Shown one piece after another: positions 1-8,406 of a stretch of 64,000 bases of DNA. A program made the position numbers and the translations under genes. Every line of letters starts with the position of its first letter. Position 1 is the first letter of the stretch. Under the pieces are notes generated by a model. That model did not search any database, was not told the origin of the DNA, and saw nothing but the letters and a program-made list of their open reading frames with translations. Source of the stretch: Psychrobacter sp. Pi2-52 (GTDB lineage Bacteria > Pseudomonadota > Gammaproteobacteria > Pseudomonadales > Moraxellaceae); NCBI RefSeq assembly GCF_904846705.1, contig NZ_CAJHBS010000005.1, forward strand, positions 108,133 through 172,132, written 5' to 3'.

Positions 1-726
1 CGTGTCGATACCAAAGTAACCAATGCTGAAGTACAAGGTGACCAAGTTGTCGTCACTAGCGAAAGCAAAGGTGAATCGAGCGAGGAGAGCTTTGATAAGC
101 TAATCGTTTGTGTTGGTCGCCGTGCTTATTCTGAAAAGCTACTTGGCGATGACAGCGGTATCACGTTGACTGAACGTGGCCTTATCGATGTTAATGACCA
201 ATGCAAAACCAATCTTGATGGCGTTTATGCTATCGGTGATTTGGTCCGTGGTCCTATGCTTGCGCACAAAGCTATGGAAGAGGGTATGATGGCTGTTGAG
301 CGCATTCATGGCGAAAAACCTCAAGTTAACTATGACACTATCATCAATGTCATTTATACTCACCCAGAAATCGCATGGGTAGGTTTGACTGAGCAAGAAG
401 CTGAAGAAGCTGGCTATGAAGTTAAAACAGGTTCTTTCAACTTAGCTGCTAACGGTCGTGCATTAGCGCAAAGTGAAGCGCAAGGTTCTGTGAAAGTAGT
501 TGCTGATGCGAAAACAGATCGTCTATTAGGTATGCATGCTATCGCTGCTGGTGCTGGTGATGTCGTCCATCAAGGTATGATCGCGATGGAATTTGTGTCT
601 AGTATCGAAGACTTACAGTTGATGACATTTGCTCATCCAACTATTTCAGAAGCAGTGCATGAAGCTGCTCTATCTGCAGATGGTCGTGCTATTCACGCTA
701 TCCAGCGTAAAAAGCGTAAAAAATAA
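1..726 (+). CDS. lpdA: dihydrolipoyl dehydrogenase, C-terminal part (5' end outside window)
   Basis: E3 flavoprotein that reoxidises the dihydrolipoyl groups of 2-oxo-acid dehydrogenase complexes with NAD+. The reading frame is open from the first base, so about 241 C-terminal residues are present of the roughly 480 usual for the family. Visible are the second FAD-contacting motif (YAIGDLVRGPMLAHKA) and the dimerisation domain ending in FAHPTISEAVHEAAL, whose His-Glu pair is the catalytic base system of the partner subunit. sucC and sucD follow, so this is probably the E3 gene of the 2-oxoglutarate dehydrogenase cluster with sucA and sucB upstream of the window. The C-terminus is very basic (RKKRKK). 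Confidence 0.95.
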   Translation, partial: RVDTKVTNAEVQGDQVVVTSESKGESSEESFDKLIVCVGRRAYSEKLLGDDSGITLTERGLIDVNDQCKTNLDGVYAIGDLVRGPMLAHKAMEEGMMAVERIHGEKPQVNYDTIINVIYTHPEIAWVGLTEQEAEEAGYEVKTGSFNLAANGRALAQSEAQGSVKVVADAKTDRLLGMHAIAAGAGDVVHQGMIAMEFVSSIEDLQLMTFAHPTISEAVHEAALSADGRAIHAIQRKKRKK

Positions 727-762
727 GTAATTGCTAATTTAGTTATTATCGATTTACAACCT

Positions 763-797
763 GATTGTGGTATCGCTATTGTGGTGATGCCACAATC
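763..797. other. stem-loop between lpdA and sucC
   Basis: The arms GATTGTGG (763-770) and CCACAATC (790-797) are perfect complements, and the stem extends inward with one G-T wobble (GGTATC against GATGCC). No T-run follows on the plus strand, so it does not look like a simple intrinsic terminator. It could be an RNA processing or mRNA-stabilising hairpin between the genes. Function is unknown. Confidence 0.45.
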
Positions 798-884
798 ATG
801 AGTGCGTCAGACGTATGATTAATATGTATATGTGCGCACTTGATTTCACTTTTTATTAATTGTAAAAAATAAAGGATACAATCA

Positions 885-2051
885 ATGAATTTACATGAGT
901 ATCAAGCAAAAGAGCTATTAAAAAGCTACGGTTTGCCAATTCAAGAAGGCATCATCGCTCATAACGGCGAAGAAGCTGCTGCAGCTTTTGATAAAACCCC
1001 AACTGATATTGCGGTAATTAAAGCGCAAGTACATGCTGGTGGTCGCGGTAAAGCTGGTGGTGTGAAGCTGGTTAAAACTCGTGAAGAAGCTAAGCAAGTT
1101 GCTGAAGAGCTGATCGGTACTAACCTAGTAACGTTCCAAACTGATGCTGATGGTCAGCCAGTCAACTTCGTATTGGTTGCAGAAGATATGTACCCAGTAC
1201 AAACTGAGCTATATCTTGGTGCAGTCGTTGATCGTGCGACTCGTCGTGTAACCTTCATGGCATCTACCGAAGGTGGTGTAGATATCGAAGAAGTAGCACA
1301 CAGCACTCCAGAAAAAATCTTCAAAGTAAATGTTGATCCTTTAGTAGGTTTAATGCCTTTCCAAGCGCGCGACGTTGCGTTCAAACTTGGTCTAGAAGGT
1401 AAGCAAATTAACCAGTTCGTTAAATTGATGACTGGTGCTTATAAAGCATTTGTTGAAAACGACTTTGCTCTAATGGAAATCAACCCATTAGCCGTTCGCG
1501 AAAATGGCGAAATCGTTTGTGTCGATGGCAAAATCGGTATCGATTCAAACGCATTGTATCGTCTGCCTAAAATTGCAGCGCTACAAGACAAAACACAAGA
1601 AAACGAGCGTGAGCTTAAAGCCGCTGAGTTTGACCTAAACTATGTTGCTCTAGAAGGTAACATCGGTTGTATGGTTAACGGTGCTGGTCTTGCGATGGCG
1701 ACCATGGACATCATCAAATTGTATGGCGGCAAGCCTGCTAACTTCTTGGACGTTGGCGGCGGCGCAACTAAAGATCGCGTTGTTGAAGCATTCAAGATCA
1801 TTCTTGAAGACAGCAGCGTTGAAGGTGTTCTAATCAACATCTTCGGTGGTATCGTACGTTGTGACATGATTGCAGAAGCTATTATCGCTGCTATCAAAGA
1901 AGTTGACGTACAAGTACCAGTCGTTGTTCGTTTAGAAGGTAACAACGCTGAGAAAGGCGCGCAAATCCTAGAAGAGTCTGGTCTGAAATTGATTTCAGCT
2001 CAAGGTTTATCTGACGCGGCTCAAAAAATTGTCGATGCTGTTAAAGCGTAA
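885..2051 (+). CDS. sucC: succinyl-CoA ligase (ADP-forming) beta subunit
   Basis: Beta subunit of succinyl-CoA synthetase, which couples succinyl-CoA cleavage to nucleoside triphosphate formation in the TCA cycle. At 388 residues it has the standard length. The N-terminal ATP-grasp fold shows the nucleotide-binding lysine and glycine-rich stretch ([14 protein letters not shown], from about residue 46) and the metal-binding [11 protein letters not shown] segment. The C-terminal CoA-ligase domain carries the [10 protein letters not shown] motif that faces the phosphohistidine loop of SucD. An AAAGGA ribosome site lies shortly before the ATG. It is cotranscribed with or adjacent to lpdA and sucD. 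Confidence 0.97.
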   Translation: MNLHEYQAKELLKSYGLPIQEGIIAHNGEEAAAAFDKTPTDIAVIKAQVHAGGRGKAGGVKLVKTREEAKQVAEELIGTNLVTFQTDADGQPVNFVLVAEDMYPVQTELYLGAVVDRATRRVTFMASTEGGVDIEEVAHSTPEKIFKVNVDPLVGLMPFQARDVAFKLGLEGKQINQFVKLMTGAYKAFVENDFALMEINPLAVRENGEIVCVDGKIGIDSNALYRLPKIAALQDKTQENERELKAAEFDLNYVALEGNIGCMVNGAGLAMATMDIIKLYGGKPANFLDVGGGATKDRVVEAFKIILEDSSVEGVLINIFGGIVRCDMIAEAIIAAIKEVDVQVPVVVRLEGNNAEKGAQILEESGLKLISAQGLSDAAQKIVDAVKA

Positions 2052-2132
2052 GTCTTTAAATATAAGTGTTTAGAGATAAACGCTTAAGCATAGTAGTCAA
2101 ATCGTAATAGTGGTTTTTATAATAAAAATTGG

Positions 2133-2149
2133 TTATCAAAATTTGATAA
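2133..2149. other. palindrome in the sucC-sucD spacer
   Basis: The sequence TTATCAAAATTTGATAA is a near-perfect palindrome about a central A, in the 150-base spacer between sucC and sucD. In many bacteria these two genes abut or overlap, so a spacer with a symmetrical element is slightly unusual. It could be an operator or a weak hairpin; there is no downstream T-run. No function can be assigned from sequence alone. Confidence 0.35.
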
Positions 2150-2201
2150 TGATAGTCATAAAGGCCACTGTTACAAGACAACCGAATACAAGGAAAATAT
2201 A

Positions 2202-3077
2202 ATGAGTGTATTAATCGATAAAGATACCAAAGTATTGGTACAAGGTTTTACTGGTAAAAATGGTACGTTCCATTCTGAACAAGCCATCGAATACGGTACA
2301 AAAGTAGTTGGTGGTGTGACGCCAGGTAAAGGCGGTCAAACGCACCTAGGCCTACCAGTATTTAACACTATGGCGGAAGCAATGGAAGCGACTCAAGCTG
2401 ACGCTTCTGTTATCTACGTACCAGCACCATTTGTACTAGATTCTATCGTTGAAGCAATCGATGCTGGCGTTAAGTTAATCGTTGTGATCACTGAAGGCGT
2501 ACCGACTATCGATATGCTAAAAGCAAAACGCTATCTTGAAGAAGCTGGCGATGTGCGTCTAGTTGGTCCTAACTGCCCAGGCGTTATCACTCCAGGTCAG
2601 TGCAAAATCGGTATCATGCCAGGCCATATCCATCAGCCAGGTAAAGTAGGTATCATCTCACGTTCTGGTACATTGACTTATGAAGCCGTCGCTCAGACTA
2701 CTAAGCTTGGTTTTGGTCAGTCAACTTGTATCGGTATCGGTGGTGATCCTATCCCTGGTATGAACCAGATTGACGCATTGAAACTATTCGAAGCTGATCC
2801 ACAAACTGAAGCTATTATCCTAATCGGTGAGATCGGTGGTACTGCTGAAGAAGAAGCTGCTGCTTACATCAAAGATCATGTAACTAAGCCAGTTGTTGGT
2901 TATATCGCTGGTGTTACTGCTCCAGAAGGCAAGCGTATGGGCCATGCTGGCGCTATCATCTCTGGTGGTCAAGGTACTGCTGAAGAGAAATTCAAAGCGT
3001 TTGAAGATGCTGGTATCGCGTATACACGTGACCCATCTAAGCTTGGCGACAAGCTAAAAGAAGTTACTGGTTGGTAA
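2202..3077 (+). CDS. sucD: succinyl-CoA ligase (ADP-forming) alpha subunit
   Basis: Alpha subunit of succinyl-CoA synthetase; it binds CoA and carries the transiently phosphorylated histidine. At 291 residues it is full length. Visible are the N-terminal CoA-binding domain beginning with [13 protein letters not shown], the [11 protein letters not shown] motif, and the phosphohistidine loop near the C-terminus ([14 protein letters not shown]). The start ATG has a good AAGGAAAA upstream. It forms an alpha-beta heteromer with the upstream sucC product. A strong terminator hairpin follows 50 bases after the stop, closing the lpdA-sucCD unit. Confidence 0.97.
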   Translation: MSVLIDKDTKVLVQGFTGKNGTFHSEQAIEYGTKVVGGVTPGKGGQTHLGLPVFNTMAEAMEATQADASVIYVPAPFVLDSIVEAIDAGVKLIVVITEGVPTIDMLKAKRYLEEAGDVRLVGPNCPGVITPGQCKIGIMPGHIHQPGKVGIISRSGTLTYEAVAQTTKLGFGQSTCIGIGGDPIPGMNQIDALKLFEADPQTEAIILIGEIGGTAEEEAAAYIKDHVTKPVVGYIAGVTAPEGKRMGHAGAIISGGQGTAEEKFKAFEDAGIAYTRDPSKLGDKLKEVTGW

Positions 3078-3127
3078 GATAGGCATTAGTCTACAGTTAA
3101 ACTACTAAATCTACATTGAAATATGAT

Positions 3128-3157
3128 AAAGACACCCCTACAATGGGGTGTCTTTTT
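3128..3157 (+). terminator. rho-independent terminator after sucD
   Basis: An eight-base perfect stem GACACCCC / GGGGTGTC with a six-base loop is flanked by AAA and TTTTT. It lies between sucD and galE and ends 15 bases before the galE ATG. Longer open frames for galE that begin upstream run through this hairpin and are therefore not real starts. Confidence 0.9.
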
Positions 3158-3172
3158 ATATCTGAATCTCTT

Positions 3173-4234
3173 ATGAAAACCAAGATACTAGTTACGGGCG
3201 GTGCTGGATATATCGGTTCCCATACCTGTATAGCATTGCATGAAGCAGGCTATGATATTGTCGTATACGATAACTTATCTAATAGTAACCGTGAAGCTAT
3301 CAATCGAGTCTCTATTCTGATTGGACAGCCTATTGAGTTTATCGAAGGTGATATACGAGATACTGAGTTACTTAGAGAAGTCTTTGCTTTACACAAATTC
3401 TTCGGCGTGATTCACTTTGCTGGGTTAAAAGCAGTTGGAGAGTCGGTCTCCAAGCCATTGCTATATTATAATAACAATGTCAGCGGCACCATAACCTTAT
3501 TAGAAGTTATGGCAGAGTATAGCGTTAAGAATATAGTTTTTTCATCATCTGCCACTGTCTATGGTGATCCTGAATCCTTACCCATCGATGAGAGATCGAA
3601 GCGTTCTTGTACCAATCCTTATGGACAAAGTAAGCTTGCAGTTGAACATATCTTAGAAGATCTAGCTGCGTCCGATGACAGTTGGAACCTGATTGCTCTC
3701 AGATACTTTAATCCAGTAGGGGCACATCCATCAGGACAGATTGGCGAAGACCCAAATGATATTCCTAATAACTTGATGCCTTATATTTCCCAAGTGGCCG
3801 TCGACAAACTTGAAAAGCTTAGCATCTTTGGTAATGACTATTCTACTGTCGATGGAACAGGTGTCCGTGACTTTATTCATGTCACTGACTTAGCTCAAGG
3901 TCATGTGGCTGCCTTCGATTATTTAGAGAAACAAAGCAGACTAAACGAAAGTGGTACGACACAACAATATTCAGTAGGCTTTTTACCTATTAACTTAGGT
4001 ACTGGCAAAGGTACGTCTGTATTAGAGTTGGTATGTGCATTTTCTGATGTATCTGGTCAGGCTATTCCTTATCAGTTTACAGATCGTCGAGCAGGTGATA
4101 TTGCGAGTTGTTATGCCAGTGTCGATAAAGCGAAAATGTTGTTAGGGTGGCAAGCTGAATTATCGATTACTGATATGTGTCAAGATACATGGCGTTGGCA
4201 GAGCATGTACCCAAATGGCTACGATGTTTCTTAA
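3173..4234 (+). CDS. galE: UDP-glucose 4-epimerase
   Basis: Interconverts UDP-glucose and UDP-galactose (possibly also the N-acetyl forms) using tightly bound NAD+. The 353-residue protein opens with the extended-SDR Rossmann motif VTGGAGYIGSH, carries the SSSATVYG strand and the catalytic YGQSK (Tyr-x-x-x-Lys), and has the substrate-binding ALRYFNPVGAHPSG. The ATG at 3173 was chosen because the frame upstream passes through the sucD terminator and because family members start directly at this point. First gene of a sugar-nucleotide block with galU and pgi; 80 bases separate it from galU. Confidence 0.94.
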   Translation: MKTKILVTGGAGYIGSHTCIALHEAGYDIVVYDNLSNSNREAINRVSILIGQPIEFIEGDIRDTELLREVFALHKFFGVIHFAGLKAVGESVSKPLLYYNNNVSGTITLLEVMAEYSVKNIVFSSSATVYGDPESLPIDERSKRSCTNPYGQSKLAVEHILEDLAASDDSWNLIALRYFNPVGAHPSGQIGEDPNDIPNNLMPYISQVAVDKLEKLSIFGNDYSTVDGTGVRDFIHVTDLAQGHVAAFDYLEKQSRLNESGTTQQYSVGFLPINLGTGKGTSVLELVCAFSDVSGQAIPYQFTDRRAGDIASCYASVDKAKMLLGWQAELSITDMCQDTWRWQSMYPNGYDVS

Positions 4235-4314
4235 GTCACATGGCGTTACAGCTGTCTAATAATGCGTTATGATTGTCTCATTTTCACCCATCTTCTTAAT
4301 ATAGCTAACATACT

Positions 4315-5199
4315 ATGAAAAAAATCACCCACGCCATTATTCCCGTTGCAGGCTTTGGGACACGTATGCTGCCATTGTCAAAATCTGTGCCAAAAGAGTT
4401 GTTACCGCTTGGCAATCGCCCTGCTATTCACTACGTGGTCGAAGAGGCCATCGCTGCGGGTGTCAAGCATATTGTCTTGGTCGGTCATGCGCAAAAGAGC
4501 GCGATTGAAAACTACTTTGATATCAATGCCGAATTGGACAATCAATTGCGTCATAAAGGCAAAGATGAACTGGCTGATAGCTTAAATTGGTTGCCAGAAG
4601 ATGTGACTGTGTCGATGATACGTCAAGGTAAAGCGTTAGGTTTGGGACATGCAGTACTGGCAGCGCGACCAATCATTGGTGAGCATGACTTTGCCGTATT
4701 ATTGCCTGATGTCGTGCTTGATCCTTTTACTACTGATATGTCAACTGACAATTTGGCGTTTATGTTAGATGCCTTTGCTACAGATGGTCATTCACAGATA
4801 TTGGTTGATCAAGTAGCGGATGAAGATGTACATAAATACGGTATTGCTCAACTAGATGAAAAGCTCAGCGATACTAATGACATTAGTGAAGAAATAAATA
4901 CTAATACTAGCTTTAAAGTGGCTGGTTTTGTAGAAAAGCCCAATTTAGATGATGCTCCTTCAAATCTGGCTGTGGTAGGACGCTATATATTTAGCAATAA
5001 GATATTCGATTACTTGACAAACACTAAAGCTTCAGTCGGTGGTGAAATTCAGCTGACAGATGCGATTGACGCGCTCATTAGTGAATATGGTGTCCATGTC
5101 ACAACTATGCGTGGCGATAGCTACGATGCAGGCGATATGCGCTCGTATATGCAGGCATTCATCTACTTTGCCGAACAGCAATTAGCAGACGATGAGTAG
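4315..5199 (+). CDS. galU: UTP-glucose-1-phosphate uridylyltransferase
   Basis: Makes UDP-glucose from UTP and glucose 1-phosphate, the precursor for GalE and for envelope glycans. The 294-residue protein shows the nucleotidyltransferase signature AGFGTRMLPLSKSVPKELLP at the N-terminus, followed by the RQGKALGLGHAV and GGEIQLTDAI segments typical of bacterial GalU. It lies three bases upstream of pgi, so the two are almost certainly cotranscribed. Together with pgm on the facing strand, the block supplies the whole route glucose 6-phosphate to glucose 1-phosphate to UDP-glucose. Confidence 0.95.
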   Translation: MKKITHAIIPVAGFGTRMLPLSKSVPKELLPLGNRPAIHYVVEEAIAAGVKHIVLVGHAQKSAIENYFDINAELDNQLRHKGKDELADSLNWLPEDVTVSMIRQGKALGLGHAVLAARPIIGEHDFAVLLPDVVLDPFTTDMSTDNLAFMLDAFATDGHSQILVDQVADEDVHKYGIAQLDEKLSDTNDISEEINTNTSFKVAGFVEKPNLDDAPSNLAVVGRYIFSNKIFDYLTNTKASVGGEIQLTDAIDALISEYGVHVTTMRGDSYDAGDMRSYMQAFIYFAEQQLADDE

Positions 5200-5202
5200 C
5201 TG

Positions 5203-6882
5203 ATGGAAGAGATAAAGGGCGACAAAGCATATAGCAGTGCTCGACATTCTAAATACTGGCAGCAACTACAGACGCTTGCAAAACATCCATGGTCGCTTGC
5301 ACAGTTATTTGCGCAAGATGATAATCGCGCTAAGCATTTCAGTGTGCAGGCTGGTGCGCTGTATATGGACTTTAGTAAGCAGCGTATCGATCAGACAGTA
5401 TTGTCTAACTTACTAAGTTTGGCCGATAGTTGTGAGCTAGATGCTCGTATTGATTCGTTACTACAAGGAGCGATGGTAAATACCAGCGAGCAGCGTGCTG
5501 CATTGCACACAGCATTACGATTGCCAGAGACAGCGACATTACAAGTCGATGGACAAAATATTGTCACTGATGTACATCATAGTTTGGCACAAGTAGCACG
5601 CCTCTCAGAGCGCGTGCGCAATGGCACGTGGCGCGGGTTTTCTGGCAAGGCAATTACAGATGTTGTCAATATTGGGGTTGGCGGTTCTGATCTTGGCCCA
5701 CTCATGGCAACTACAGCGCTCGACGAATGGGCAGATACCAGTATTGAAGTGCATTTTGTCTCCAATATGGACGGTACGCAGCTTGATAATCTACTCAAGC
5801 ATTTAAATCCTGAGACCACACTATTTATTATCTCTTCCAAATCCTTTGGTACGGTTGACACTTTATCGAATGCTAAGACGGCATTATCTTGGCTACTTGT
5901 GACGGCAAAACTCCGTGCAGGTACAGAAGATAGTGTATTGCGTCGTCACTTTATCGGCATCTCAGCCAATAGTGAAAAAATGAGTGCTTGGGGAATTCAT
6001 CCTGAGCATCAGTTGCAGCTTTGGGAGTGGGTCGGCGGTCGATTTTCTCTATGGTCAGCAATTGGCCTTGCCATTGCTATTCGTATCGGTATGAATGGCT
6101 TTAAGGCTCTATTAAGCGGTGCTCATAGTATGGATGAGCATTTTGCACAGGCTGATTTTGCTGATAACTTACCAGTATTGCTAGGCTTACTGGCTGTTTG
6201 GAACAGTACTTTTTTACAAGTAAACGCGCACACTGTATTGCCTTATGATGGCCGATTGGGCTATCTACCTAGCTATCTTACCCAGCTAGAGATGGAGAGT
6301 AATGGTAAGTCTGTTACTCGGAATGGGGATCATATTGACTATGATACGTGTCCAATTCTATGGGGTGAAATTGGCTCAAATGCACAACATGCATTCTATC
6401 AGCTGCTACACCAAGGTACGCAGCAAGTCTCCTGTGATTTTATCGCTTGCGTGCGACGCTACGGTGATGAGGCGCAGAACTCATCATTGCAGCAACAGCA
6501 CGAATTGTCTTTAGCCAACTGTCTTGCGCAAAGTCGAGTATTGGCATTTGGCAATGCTGCTGTGACAGATCTGGTTGATCCACAGACAGTGTCTCATGCG
6601 GACAAATATAAGTACTACCGTGGGAATCAACCGTCAACTACATTACTGATTGATGAGCTGACGCCGCATAGCTTAGGCGCATTGATAGCGCTCTACGAGC
6701 ATAAGGTCTATGTCATGGCCAGCATTTGGGATATCAATCCGTTTGATCAATGGGGCGTTGAGATGGGCAAGCAAATGGCAGACTCCGTACACCATGCTAT
6801 GCAGCACGTGCAGAAAGATTCTCAAGGTCTATTTGATACGTCTACTGACCAATTACTACAGCGTATCAAACAGCTGTCCTAG
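5203..6882 (+). CDS. pgi: glucose-6-phosphate isomerase
   Basis: Interconverts glucose 6-phosphate and fructose 6-phosphate in the cytoplasm. At 559 residues it is typical. Recognisable segments are the GVGGSDLGP loop, YLTQLEMESNGKS with the catalytic glutamate, GEIGSNAQHAFYQLLHQGTQ, and DINPFDQWGVEMGKQ with the catalytic lysine. The phosphate-binding loop reads SSKSFGTVDTLSNA where E. coli has SKTFTTQET, a notable departure. The start overlaps nothing and sits three bases after galU. Function is secure; the loop variation may be lineage-specific. Confidence 0.95.
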   Translation: MEEIKGDKAYSSARHSKYWQQLQTLAKHPWSLAQLFAQDDNRAKHFSVQAGALYMDFSKQRIDQTVLSNLLSLADSCELDARIDSLLQGAMVNTSEQRAALHTALRLPETATLQVDGQNIVTDVHHSLAQVARLSERVRNGTWRGFSGKAITDVVNIGVGGSDLGPLMATTALDEWADTSIEVHFVSNMDGTQLDNLLKHLNPETTLFIISSKSFGTVDTLSNAKTALSWLLVTAKLRAGTEDSVLRRHFIGISANSEKMSAWGIHPEHQLQLWEWVGGRFSLWSAIGLAIAIRIGMNGFKALLSGAHSMDEHFAQADFADNLPVLLGLLAVWNSTFLQVNAHTVLPYDGRLGYLPSYLTQLEMESNGKSVTRNGDHIDYDTCPILWGEIGSNAQHAFYQLLHQGTQQVSCDFIACVRRYGDEAQNSSLQQQHELSLANCLAQSRVLAFGNAAVTDLVDPQTVSHADKYKYYRGNQPSTTLLIDELTPHSLGALIALYEHKVYVMASIWDINPFDQWGVEMGKQMADSVHHAMQHVQKDSQGLFDTSTDQLLQRIKQLS

Positions 6883-6919
6883 CGATAATGGTGTGTCAAT
6901 AATATAGGAAAGCACGCTC

Positions 6920-8305
6920 ATGGAAACGGCTTTAGATGGTAGCCATATGAATAAATATAACAATAAATCTGAACCAAACCAATTAACTGATTCCACAGTC
7001 TGTGTGCTTATTGGTCACAGTATAGAGGCGATTACCAGTGCAGTAGTGCTGGCAAGTCTTGGTCAGTGTGTGCATCTTTACGCAGACAAGGCGCTACTGA
7101 CGCAGCAGATACAACAGTATGGTTTTGAGCATCATCTGCAAGCGCTGTGGCAAATGTATGAGCAGCAGCAGGTCATTATCAGTAAGGAATTACCAGCTAG
7201 AGCCGATATGCTAATAAAAGGCTACGAAGCAGCTGGTCATAACGAAACTGATGCTCAAAATACGGTGACGCTTTATTGGTTGTTTTTAGACAGTGTCAAG
7301 CTAGCATGGACAGAAGACAGCTGGATTACCGTGTTTAATCACAGCTATCAGCAGGCGCTACCTGTGATTATGAGCGGCATTGAGCAATTAGGCCATGTAG
7401 CCGATTTGGCTCAGCGTTTACAACGTGCTTGGGTCTATTATGTGCCATTTGTATTCTTACAAGATGGCGATGCGTATAGCTCGATGTTGAATCCTTCGTT
7501 ATGGCTACTGGGTGAAAAGACAGCAAGTAGCAGCCAGCACTTGAATGTACTGAAGCCTTTAATGCAGCACGCACGCGCTACTCATCATGCTGATATCGCA
7601 ACGATAGAGTTTGCTCGCAGTAGTATCATGGCGATGCTAGCGACTAGAGTGAGCTTTATGAATGAGATGTCACGTTTGGCTGATAGTCAAAATGTTGATA
7701 TCAGTCAAGTCAGTCGCATTATGGGATTGGATGAGCGGGTAGGCAGTAGTTATCTAAAAGCAGGGTGGGGCTTCGGTGGTAATACTTTGCCCACTGAGCT
7801 GGCTAAATTGCAGCAGTCAAGCTATAGGCATAGCTTAGATATGCCTTTATTACAATCTATTATGCATATTAATGAAGATCAAAAAGAGCTGATATTCCGT
7901 AAATTTTGGCAATATTTTGATGGTTTTATTGATAATAAAACAGTCATGATTTGGGGCGGTAGTTATAAATCAGGTTCAGGACGTACTGCTAGCTCAGCTA
8001 TCCATCCGTTATTAGCATTACTGTGGTCTTATAATATTCGCACACTGGTTTATAGTGATAAGGCACAGCACGAGCTTGCTGAGCTTTATCAGCAACAACC
8101 CTTGCTTGAGCTGATTACTAGTCCCTATCAACAGCTTTGCGATACCCATGCTATTTTTATTGTTAGTTGGTCACCACGAGATCAATTGGATATTGGCAAA
8201 ATCAATCAACAAGCCATGCCAGTATTTGATGCGCAAAATGCACTGACACGCTCGCAAATTAATAGCTTAGTAGGTGACTATATGGGTATTGGTCGAACTA
8301 AATAG
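6920..8305 (+). CDS. degenerate UDP-glucose/GDP-mannose dehydrogenase homologue, probably not catalytic
   Basis: A 461-residue protein clearly related to UDP-glucose 6-dehydrogenases through the central helix (MAMLATRVSFMNEM, residues 238-251) and the segment LDERVGSSYLKAGWGFGG (270-287). Key positions of the enzyme family are altered. The Rossmann GxGxxG is replaced by GHSIEA (32-37), the catalytic glutamate segment reads LNPSLWLLGE, the catalytic Lys is Arg233, the partner Asn is Met237, the nucleophilic Cys is Thr289, and the PKD that follows is PTE. The frame is intact over the full family length, with AGGAAAG before the ATG, so it is not a simple pseudogene. Its position beside pgi and pgm matches that of ugd in Acinetobacter capsule loci. 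I infer a pseudoenzyme or a repurposed protein. Confidence 0.75.
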   Translation: METALDGSHMNKYNNKSEPNQLTDSTVCVLIGHSIEAITSAVVLASLGQCVHLYADKALLTQQIQQYGFEHHLQALWQMYEQQQVIISKELPARADMLIKGYEAAGHNETDAQNTVTLYWLFLDSVKLAWTEDSWITVFNHSYQQALPVIMSGIEQLGHVADLAQRLQRAWVYYVPFVFLQDGDAYSSMLNPSLWLLGEKTASSSQHLNVLKPLMQHARATHHADIATIEFARSSIMAMLATRVSFMNEMSRLADSQNVDISQVSRIMGLDERVGSSYLKAGWGFGGNTLPTELAKLQQSSYRHSLDMPLLQSIMHINEDQKELIFRKFWQYFDGFIDNKTVMIWGGSYKSGSGRTASSAIHPLLALLWSYNIRTLVYSDKAQHELAELYQQQPLLELITSPYQQLCDTHAIFIVSWSPRDQLDIGKINQQAMPVFDAQNALTRSQINSLVGDYMGIGRTK

Positions 8306-8331
8306 TTTGATTTAAGGTTTTCTGTGTATAG

Positions 8332-8368
8332 AAAAAAGGCTCGCTAATACTCATTAGCGAGCCTTTTT
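8332..8368. terminator. bidirectional terminator between the ugd-like gene and pgm
   Basis: The perfect 11-base stem GGCTCGCTAAT / ATTAGCGAGCC with loop ACTC is preceded by AAAAAA and followed by TTTTT. It can therefore end transcripts from both convergent genes. Confidence 0.92.
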
Positions 8369-8406
8369 CGACTGACAATCAGAATTATTTTACTGGGGTA
8401 ATCACT

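Noticed and set aside
3116..3172. N-terminal extension of galE
   Set aside because: The extended frame starts with TTG and reads through the sucD terminator hairpin; GalE proteins begin at the ATG at 3173.
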